From Theropithecus gelada (lineage: Eukaryota; Chordata; Mammalia; Primates; Cercopithecidae), in contig NC_037686.1 of assembly GCF_003255815.1 (NCBI RefSeq), positions 56,021,888 through 56,085,887 of the forward strand: a stretch of DNA of 64,000 nt, written 5' to 3'. Made by a program: the position numbers and the translations under genes. A model generated the notes under the pieces. It saw only the letters and a list, made by a program, of their open reading frames with translations, was not told where the DNA came from and did not search any database. Position 1 is the stretch's first letter. The number at the start of each line of letters is the position of its first letter. This document shows, piece by piece, positions 55,786 to 64,000 of the stretch.

Positions 55786-56094
55786 GTTTACGCTGGTTTC
55801 ATGACAGTGTGGAATACTTTAACAACTCAAAATTGCCATTACACACTTAAGGCAACTTCATTTTGGAGGTTTGTTGATTTCATGACTGGGCAACAGAAAT
55901 ATTATTAACAAACTTCGTGGCAATGACAAACATATTTATCCCAAAGGTAAATCTCTACTATTATAATTCAGTAGATGGTCAGTTTTCAAATTTCATATTT
56001 GCCAAAGTAGCTTTCTTTTTATGATCTGAAGGAAACATAGGTAGCGGCTCACAGGGGAGGGAAAACAGTACCCAATCCATGAAAGTATTAAATA

Positions 56095-56205
56095 TTACTT
56101 ATTATTATTATATAATATTATATAATATTAAAATAATAAAATTATTTTTATAAATAATAATATAATAATAAAATTATTGTTGTTGTTATTATTATTATTC
56201 AGTCT
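56095..56205. repeat. (ATT)n-type AT-rich simple repeat
   Basis: Runs of ATT, ATA and AAT with a short GTT run. It lies next to an AluJ. Confidence 0.94.
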
Positions 56206-56220
56206 TCTTTTTTCTTTTTC

Positions 56221-56518
56221 CATTTTTTTTAAAGACAGAGTCTTTCTCTGTTGCCCAGGCTGGAGTGCAGTGGTGTCATCATAGCTCACTGCAGCCTCAA
56301 ATTCCCGGGCTCAAATGATCCTCCTGCATCAGCCTCCCAAGCAGCTAGGGCTATAGGTGCGTACATACCACCATGCTCGGTAATTTTTTTAAAATTTTTA
56401 TAGAGATGGGGTCTCGCTATGCTGCCCAGGCTGGTCTCAACCTCCTGGGCTCAATTAATCTTCCCACCTCAACCTCCCAAAATGCTGAGATTATAGGTAT
56501 GAGCCACCACGCTTGGCC
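56221..56518 (-). repeat. AluJ-like SINE
   Basis: Antisense Alu with AluJ-type bases ('CATCATAGCTCACTGCAGCC', 'GGGGTCTCGCTATGCTGCC'), ending 'CCACCACGCTTGGCC'. Confidence 0.94.
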
Positions 56519-57265
56519 CATTGGTCTTTAGCTATGTAAAGTATGGGCTTATAGTTTTAAAATATAAAATGGAAAGCTCAGTGTGCCAAGAAGTGGGCAA
56601 TTTATTTCCCCACTTGTAGAAGTCTCATTTCCCCACATGAGACTTTTGTGGGGACCCACCAAGAAATACGGACAAGGAAACCTAACACAAATAACAGACC
56701 CCTCACTTTTCTCTGTTGAGGGACATGGGATCATCTAGATGAATTCAGTTATTACATGCAAGAAATAGTCACTAAAATTTGCCACAAGGGATTTTCATCT
56801 AAATCTCAACCCATAGAAAAATGTCAAGGAGAAAGTGGCCATTTTTATCTAAAAGAACTTTGGGTTTTTTTTATCATGTCAGTCACTCGGTGATTTCTCC
56901 ATAATCTGTGTGCTTTTGGTAAAAAGCAACATAAGTCAGAGTTTAATTGACTTAAAATATTGTATCTTAATAGATATCATGTAACGTGCCCTTACAAATC
57001 AAAACTTGATTCAATTAGTTTGAAATGTATTATTTTGAAAACTAATGTCAGTTGAAATCGGATTTCAGCAATATGTTTTTGGTAATCACGTGAAGGAGAA
57101 TGGTAGGTATCTTCCAACATTTGCAGCATATTTACTGTTAATAACACATCATTATGGAAATTAGCTATCTAATTTACTAGAAATGAGGTATAATTTCCTA
57201 GTGTTTTGAGGGGGTAGAAGGGAAAATGTACAAACAGGTTTCCACCTTTGAAATGTATATATATA
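56519..57265. other. Unique AT-rich sequence
   Basis: No repeat or exon recognised. The palindromic ATGTATATATATACAT lies at 57254-57269. Confidence 0.4.
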
Positions 57266-57269
57266 CATC

Positions 57270-58060
57270 TAACTACAAAAATTTATCTTTGTACTTTAAA
57301 GTGCTCATTATACTCAACATCACTCAAAATAAGTGAAAGAGCAAATTAAACCATAATCTGGGATCATTATTTCACCTATTATTTTCACAAGTACGATAAA
57401 AGCTGAGGAGTATTCATAGTGCTGGTAGAACTGTTAACTGTTAACTTCTATGGAGGGCAATTTGACAAAATCGATCGAAATGGTAAATGTACTTACTTTC
57501 AGCTGCAACAATTCCATTTCTAGGATCTTTTTCCTAGAGATACACAAAATAATGTGATACAGAGCTATTCACTGCGTCACTGTTTCATCCCAGGAAAAAC
57601 TGGAAACAGCCCAAATGTCTATCAGTCAGGAAGTAGTCAATAAGTCATCTTACGATAGTATAACGTAGCCTTAACAAAGAAAGAAGAAGCTCTTAATCTA
57701 CTGAGAGGCACTACATTCCAAAATGCATTTAAAAGGTATATGCATAACAGCATATACGTTTGCACCCTTTGCATAAAAAGAAGGAAAGTATTTACATATA
57801 CATGTACCTATGCATATACTCATCTATACACATATGTGTATATATAAATACAAATACATACACACACAAGACCCTGACAACATAGATTCTGCGAAAAGGA
57901 AACCCTTTTCCCAGAACAGAAGTCTGGGGACAATGGAAGGAGAAAAGAAATCACTGCATACCTTTTGAGACCTTTTGAATTTTGAACCATGAAAACATGT
58001 TACTTATTCAGAAATAAGCTAACAAATTTGACTAATAAATTGTTCACTGATAAGCAGTAA
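57270..58060 (+). repeat. L1M 3' region
   Basis: 'CTATGGAGGGCAATTTGACAAAATC', 'CAACAATTCCATTTCTAGGATC', 'AACAGCCCAAATGTCTATCAG' and 'ACCTTTTGAATTTTGAACCATG' follow old L1 3' ends. Confidence 0.9.
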
Positions 58061-58107
58061 ATACATACTCATATGTATTATCATTTAATAAGAACTTGAA
58101 GGACATT

Positions 58108-58417
58108 TTTTTTGTTTTTTTGTTTTTTTTTGGAGACAGAGTCTGGCTCTGTCGTCCATGCTGGAGTGCAGTGGCGCGATCTCAGTTCACTTTGACCTCC
58201 GCGTCTTGGGGTTCAAGCAATTCTCGTGCCTCAGCCTCCTGAGTAGCTGGAACTACAGGCATATGGCCACCACACCTGGCTAATTTTTGTATTTTTTAGT
58301 AGAGATGGGGTTTCGCCATGTTGGCCAGAACGGTCTCGAACTCCTGGCCTCAAGTGATCCTTCCGCCTCGGCCTTCCAAAGTGCTGAGATTACAAGCGTG
58401 AGCCAACGTGCCCAGCC
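58108..58417 (-). repeat. Alu SINE, full length
   Basis: T-rich tail with TTTTG runs, 'GGAGACAGAGTCTGGCTCTG' to 'GAGCCAACGTGCCCAGCC'. Confidence 0.95.
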
Positions 58418-60854
58418 AAAGAACCACACTTTTAAAACACCAAAATAGTTAGGCCAAGATTGCTTTCTTTTAAAGCAAAAGAGATATACAGTTAAAACCC
58501 ATGAAGAATAAAAATTAGGCACTCTTCCTCATCCCCAGTCTCTTGGAATTCTTATAAAATAATAAATTAAACCTAACAGTTTGGAGGAAAACCAATTAAA
58601 GGGACATAAATCATCATTAACCCCTTCTCCAGATGAATGACAAAGAGACACGTGTTCTAATTAACACCGAGTAACATTGTGTAAAGAGCAGTTTGCAGTG
58701 GAAATGAACAGATGGCAAACAAGCAAGAGGTACTGGAGAGCAAGAAAGAAAACTTGGTCTGATGCTGAAAACTTCAAGCGACTGAAAGAAATTATATCTC
58801 AATGAAAATAGCGCTAGAAGGATGGATGAACTCGCCTATTCAACTTTAGTTTTTAGGTACATCCAGTTTTGCTGCTTTCAATATTCAGCCCCCACAAGGC
58901 CAACACTATTCTAATCCCCTTCCCACTTTCTGTATTTGCAAACAAACCCATACACCAGCCAACCAACCACCTCTTTACAACAGAAAGATTTTCTCTCCCT
59001 AGGCAATGAATGGCTCAGTTATTTCAAATCAAGCTAGCATTTCAGTTCAACAAAAGGTTTTGGACATCATCTTGGGGTCTGATGTAACAAGAGCTGACCT
59101 GGAGGTTTATGCTTTAACAACCATCCCCTTTCTTTCCTTTGAAACAGAGATTTATGACAGGAGGCAGAGAAGGGGGCAGAGATCCCAGGGTTGATGAACC
59201 CCTGGTATGATCCACCGTGCAGGTACGAAGAAGTTCCTCCTTCTGCTTCCCCCTTGCTCAAAGGCAAACTGGAGCTAAAGTCATGGGGAAGCCTAGCACC
59301 ACTTCCTCTTGTTTTCAAGTTCGTCCTGTTTTTAGGCTCTTCTTGGTGGAAACAAGAGTGCCACAAGCAATCGAGTCTCATTAGCTGAACCCTCGGCAAA
59401 GAACCAGTGACTGACTCCACATGCGGGAGACTTCAACCCAGCTGACAGATGCTATTTCTTTCTGTCCCTGCTGACCCAGGCTGGGGAGACAGCATATTTC
59501 AGACAGGATGCCCTCCCAAGAGTCGTGATGCAACCCTGGAAAAAATATCTGTTCAGAATCCCAAGCCAGGATCTGGTTTCTGCCAATTCAGAGTGACAGG
59601 GATCAGCGACTAAGACACTGGCCATTACAGGAGGTATGTTGAATTTACACATATTTAATAATAGCAGACACTTAACATTCTTGTGTCTTTTACTGTCTAA
59701 CCTACATATAGCATTTTAAATTGTACATTCTGTAGTGCATAATGGTTGGAAAAAAAACAAGAAAACTTTGGGTAAACATCTGAGACAATTCTTGCTTTCC
59801 ACATAAAAAAACAGAAATGTTTCTTGTTTGTTTGATTTTTGAACTCTAAATAACCACTCAAAGAAAAAAGGGAGACAATTGGCCAATCAGGTTATCTTTG
59901 GCTATATCAACAACATTTAAGGCTGAGAATTATAAGTACAAATGATTTGTGCAATCTGAATATTCAGACTTAGACTGACACTTTAACTCATGTGTTTAGA
60001 GAGGAACATAGAGATACAGATCATAAATACACACACAGCAGGCTGCCGTATATATTTTATACAAAACAGACAGTTTCTACTAAATTACTTGAGGCATTAG
60101 GATTCAAACTCAATTCCCTTCTCTATCTGAGACAGCAGACTCCTCTGGTCTGAGGATATTTTTAAATATAAAAACTAATTATCCTATCTCACTGCCTATA
60201 AATTCAATTTCTATTTCTGAGGCTGCTTCTGTTGTAGATCTCTTGGTAGTCCATTCACATTATAGCTTGTTTACAACCCAGTCTAAAATCACAGCAAAGA
60301 CAGAGATTGGAAAAAAAACAAAGCTTTTTAACCTTTTAGGAAGATTTGATAATGCAGCAGGATTTTCATAACGATATAGATAATCAAGTCCATTTTCTAT
60401 GAAACAAGAGTTTTTACGTGGCAGATTTTACAGACAAAATGTAGAAAGTATAAAATAGACTCATGAGTGGAGCTAACACCAGGGTCGGAACGCTTTCTCT
60501 TGGTTAGGTCTTCCAGCAAAACCAATCAACCAATACACATGCAAAATGCATCATACAAACTTTTCAGATCAGAGCCAGGGCTTTGGCTTGTGTCAGCCCA
60601 CGAAGAACTCCCAAGGCCGTTCTGGATTGAATCTCAGCGTAGAGATATGTAATACGCCACCAACTCTCCTCCCTTCTACCGGCTCCTTTGAAAGAGTCCT
60701 TCACAAGCAGTTCAAGGAAAAAGCACATTAACAATGACAATTTACACTTACCAGCTGGGGTGGTGAAGGTCAAAGGCAAACCAAAGTAAACTGACAATGA
60801 TAAAGAACTTAAAAGCCTATGGTTTAAAAAAAATACTGAAATCTTGTCCTTCGG
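58418..60854. other. Repeat-poor block with a candidate exon
   Basis: 2.4 kb without a clear repeat. It includes the candidate exon at 59003-59222. Other frames (59067-59420 -, 117 codons) have no domain. Confidence 0.4.
59003..59222 (+). other. Candidate exon with small ORF
   Basis: The upstream 'TTTTCTCTCCCTAG' is a good acceptor and 'CCGTGCAG|GTACGAAG' an acceptable donor, bounding 220 bp. It holds an ATG-started 62-codon frame (59006-59194) whose peptide includes SVQQKVLDIILGSDVTRADL. The frame ends before the donor, so a coding exon would have to be terminal in frame or non-coding. I do not recognise it. Confidence 0.25.
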
Positions 60855-60985
60855 TTGCTAGGTCGGCCGATTAGCTGTACAACCCTTGGCAGTCTCTTGA
60901 ACTCTTTGGACCTCATTTTGCGTGTCTACGAAATGAGAGTTGAACCCAGCGACTTTGAGGTTCCTCTCAGTTCTAACTGGCCATG
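60855..60985 (+). repeat. MIR-like SINE (MIR3 type)
   Basis: 'CAGTCTCTTGAACTCTTTGGACC', 'TACGAAATGAGAGTTGAACCC' and 'AGGTTCCTCTCAGTTCTAAC' follow a MIR3 3' half. Confidence 0.75.
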
Positions 60986-61540
60986 GTTTATGATCAAAGG
61001 CTGTGACTACACCCCTGACCACCCACCCCTCACAAAGCCTCACGCCTGACTCCTCCCTCTTAAGGCTCTGTCTACACTGTGTTGTCTGAATTTGCAGGTG
61101 ATGGTGGCAAATGAAGGTGGCATGAGATCTTTTTGTTGCTTGGTCTTTACAAGCATCTCAAATCAAATTAATATTAAAGAGGGAAACAGACAAATGAATT
61201 AAGACTACTGAGATGATATTCTTCACAAAGGAATAAAAACATACATTCCTCAAAAAGGAGGGGGAAACCACTTTTGGAAACTCTCTGGGCTTTTTTTTTC
61301 CAAGAAGGGACCCAGGGAGCCATTCTTACATTCTACTTCCTCAATCCTCATTCTTGAGGCTCTAAATCTTCCTGTTTTCCATCTCCCTTGAGATTAGGAA
61401 GAAGGGAAAGATATTTTTTCTCTCTATCCTCTGAGTTGGCCAAATTTGGATGGCTCCTACATGCCTCTACAGTAATTTCCTATGCTAATTTCTGAGACTT
61501 GATGGTAAATCTTAATTAGGTCCATCTACCATGGGAGTCA
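60986..61540. other. Unique sequence
   Basis: No recognised repeat or exon. Confidence 0.35.
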
Positions 61541-61560
61541 AGCTTTTATAAAGATATTCT

Positions 61561-61867
61561 TTTTTTTTTTTTTTTTTTTTTTTGAGATGGAGTCTTGCTC
61601 TGTCACCCAGCCTGGACTGTAGTGGTGAGATCTTGGCTCACTGCAACCTCCGCCTCTTGGGTTCAAGTGATTCTCCTGTGCCTCAGCCTCCCGAGTAGCT
61701 GGGATTACAGGTGCCTGCTACCATGCGCAGCTAATTTTTGTATTTTTAGTAGAGACAGGGTTTCACCATGTTGGCCAGGCTGGTCTCAAACCCCTGACCT
61801 CAAGTGATCTGCCCATCTCGGACTCCCAAAGTGCTGGGATTATAGGCATGAGCCACCATGTGCAGTC
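61561..61867 (-). repeat. Alu SINE, AluS-like
   Basis: Poly(T) of about 23, 'GAGATGGAGTCTTGCTCTG' to 'GCCACCATGTGCAGTC'. Duplications GCTTTTATAAAGATATTCT (61542-61560) and GCTTTTATAATGATACTCT (61868-61886). Confidence 0.97.
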
Positions 61868-61886
61868 GCTTTTATAATGATACTCT

Positions 61887-62373
61887 AAATAACAGTTTTC
61901 CCACACTGAATATGCACAAAGATCAACTGGTGAACCCTTCCCACCCTTGTTTTTGAAGCAAACAGAATTGCAGGACAATAAGCTTTCCTTCCCCGTGCTG
62001 CGGAGGACCTAGTAAAACCCTGGGTGTGGGGTCTGCAGGGATTTCTGCCTCCAACCCCACCTTCCCCCAAATGAAGAAACTTTCAGGCATTTGGTTGAAT
62101 CCAAGTATTTGCTGACCTGATGGGTAAATACAAATAAAAGCTTAATTTTTAAAACAAAAATTCTGAATCCAGCTGTGCACACACTGTAGAGTATAGCGCT
62201 GCTATTACATTTGGGTCCCACATTCACGGACCTAAACACTTATTGACCAACACATCTAAGGACAGAAATAGATTCCGCCTTCACAGTTTTGTGTGTGGCC
62301 CCTGCAGAAGTGTTTATTTGACCACTATGGTATACATATTCACTCTTTTGCTCTAATATCCTTTTATATTAAA
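61887..62373. other. Unique sequence
   Basis: No recognised repeat or exon. Confidence 0.35.
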
Positions 62374-62383
62374 AAAAAATCCA

Positions 62384-62529
62384 GGCCAGGTGCAGTGGCT
62401 CACGTCTGTAATTCCTGTACTTTGGGAGGCTGAAGCAGGAGGATCGCTTGAGGTTGCAGTGAGCCAATCATGCCACTGAACCACTCCAGCCTGGGTGACA
62501 GAGTCAGACCCTGTCTCAAAAAAAAAAAA
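62384..62529 (+). repeat. Alu with arm-to-arm deletion
   Basis: The left arm start 'GGCCAGGTGCAGTGGCTCACG' runs through 'GCAGGAGGATCGCTTGAGG' directly into the right-arm end 'GTTGCAGTGAGCC ... CTCCAGCCTGGG' and poly(A). It is about 146 bp instead of 300. Confidence 0.93.
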
Positions 62530-63525
62530 TTGGGGAAATAATTTTTGATCATCAAGGTTTATTTAACTTGAAGACCAGTGAGTTACTGGAGATCATGTTA
62601 AATGAGGTTAGATTTCATGAAAACACACTCAGCAGTAACAATGCCTTTCACTCCTGCCACACCTTCACTCAACAATAGCAAGTTAAAGTGGCCCTCCCCT
62701 TCCTGTCCTCCCCGGGACCCCTAAACCAAACCTCTTGGTGGCCAAAGGATGGAACACAACTTGGAATGGGCGTTTCCATTCTGGTGCTAAACACTACACA
62801 GCCGTGACCCTTTTCTTGAGCACATTTTGAGAGTGCCCCTGAGTGTCACGAATAATGAGCTTCATCACTGTCAAAAAATAAAAAATAAAAAGGATTTGCT
62901 TAAGTAGTTTCATATGTAAACTAACAGAGTAGTTTATTGTTTGTAATTTCCAGTTTAGGGTTTATCCAATTATCTCTCTACTGTCCGGAAGGCCAGGCAT
63001 GGGGGATTCCAGTTACAGGAAAGGCATCTGCCATGGCCAACCCTTGCAGGCCAAGCAAACCCTGGTGCAGACTGCAGCAGATCCCACTGGGGTGCCCGCG
63101 TGGTGGAGGGGGTTCCCTTCGGAGAGGAAGGTCTCCTGGCAAAATAACCCTAGTGTGAGGCTTAACTTCCTAACTTCTTCTAACTACTTTGCAAGAATCT
63201 GTTATTTATTGCAGGAAAGGGAGTCAAAACGAGCTGGGAGTGTATGTATGGCAGGAAGGGAGTGATGGTTGAAACCTGCTTGAGGTGACAGCCCACACCT
63301 GTTATTGTAAAGGGTTTAGGGCACAAAGGACACTATGGGGTACCCTCATAGAGGGAGGCCTCTGATGGGTGGTCTAGGTGGCTCTGGGGCAGAAAGACAG
63401 ACTTCTGGGTGAGTCTAAGCTTGAGAGAAGACTGAGGTCAGCCTGGTACCTCGGCAGCTCACTCTTGGGGGCCAAGTCCTTGCTAAGTGACACTGAAACC
63501 TCAGCCTCCCCTTCATTCTTTTTAT
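62530..63525. other. Unique sequence, no gene seen
   Basis: No recognised repeat. Frames of 70-107 codons (62937-63701 +) overlap and lack domains. Confidence 0.4.
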
Positions 63526-63529
63526 GGAT

Positions 63530-63640
63530 GGCAGATCCCTTTAAAACCTACGTTGGATCATTTCACTTCCCTGATCCAAACTGTCTGCTGGCTTCTCATT
63601 ACATGCAAACAAAACCCAAAATCCTTGAAAAGGCATTCTG
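63530..63640 (+). repeat. L2 LINE fragment
   Basis: 'GGATCATTTCACTTCCCTGATCC', 'CTGGCTTCTCATTACATGC' and 'AAAACCCAAAATCCTTGAAAAGGC' follow the L2 phrase order 'tcactcccctgc', 'ggcttcccattg', 'aaatccaaactcctt'. Confidence 0.75.
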
Positions 63641-64000
63641 GAAATCCATGGGGGCTGTTCTGGTAGTCACAGGACAATTGGGAGTCATTAGTGGCATTTA
63701 GGGGGTGGGGCCAGACAGGCTGGACAACGTGCAGCACATGGGATGGTCTGGCACAAGCCACAAATGTCCTATGTCCCCCAGAACTTTCCAGCCTCCCCTG
63801 GAAGGGCTGAAAAGTCTACGCCATTTTACCTGTCAACACAAGGGCTTCCTCCATGATTTTCATAAATGCTGGATTTCAATAGGGAATGATGTACTTTGCT
63901 TTGTTTAGAACTTTAGTAACACGTATTCGCCATTTCAGAAATATCACATCACTAAAGTCAACAGCGATTATGTCATTTGAGTGGCCAATATAACACATCT
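63641..64000. other. Unique sequence to the window edge
   Basis: No recognised repeat or exon. Confidence 0.35.

Noticed and set aside
1..64000. tRNA, 5S, 7SK, U6 or ribosomal RNA genes or pseudogenes
   Set aside because: I looked for their characteristic boxes while reading and saw none, but a covariance-model scan would be needed to exclude degraded copies.

Overview
This window is primate nuclear DNA. It is dense in Alu elements, ancient and younger L1, MIR, L2, MaLR LTRs and hAT-type DNA transposon relics. The sequence itself points to an Old World monkey rather than a human or ape. The best-preserved Alu (18505-18805, perfect 16-bp target duplications) carries the combination I associate with cercopithecid AluY subfamilies: 'GGCTCAAGCC' near the start, 'GACGGGCGGATC', and 'GAGATCTGGCCACTGC' in the right arm. 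That assignment rests on remembered subfamily diagnostics.

I find no protein-coding gene that can be supported. Every long open frame is explained by a repeat (Alu, the antisense of HAL1/L1, or a nearly G-free minisatellite) or is no longer than chance allows, and I recognise no protein domain, tRNA, rRNA or snRNA. The window is most simply read as intergenic or deep intronic. The few gene-like hints are a CpG-rich block with a 50-codon ORF at 23.8-24.6 kb and two splice-bounded candidate exons at 51.8 kb and 59.0 kb. All are inference.

Layout. 0-3 kb: Alu, an ancient L1 3' end, then unique DNA. 3.0-9.4 kb: three copies of a local duplication (3.01, 7.47 and 9.32 kb) with a 1.2-kb pyrimidine minisatellite (4.03-5.27 kb) and L2 between them. 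8.9-21.3 kb: a nested transposon graveyard of HAL1/L1M on the + strand, interrupted by an ERV-type solo LTR, MaLR LTRs, Alus, a retroposed insert with 14-bp duplications and a hAT element. 21.3-23.5 kb: a 5'-truncated L1PA-like copy, two MIRs, L1M and an MST LTR. 23.5-26.6 kb: a repeat-poor, CpG-rich block. 26.6-44 kb: scattered Alus (one inverted pair, one Alu nested in another), L2, MER1, L1, MST LTRs and MIRs. 44-48.7 kb and 58.4-61.5 kb: repeat-poor blocks that could hold conserved non-coding DNA. 48.7-58.4 kb: Alus, MIRs, two ancient L1 3' ends, a reverse L2 and AT-, CT- and CA-rich simple repeats. 61.5-64 kb: two Alus, one with an arm-to-arm deletion, then mostly unique DNA.

The most interesting structure is the evidence for short-range copying of sequence: the triplicated MIR-containing segment, an L1 fragment inside an MLT1 LTR that matches L1 sequence 2.35 kb away, and the higher-order structure of the minisatellite.
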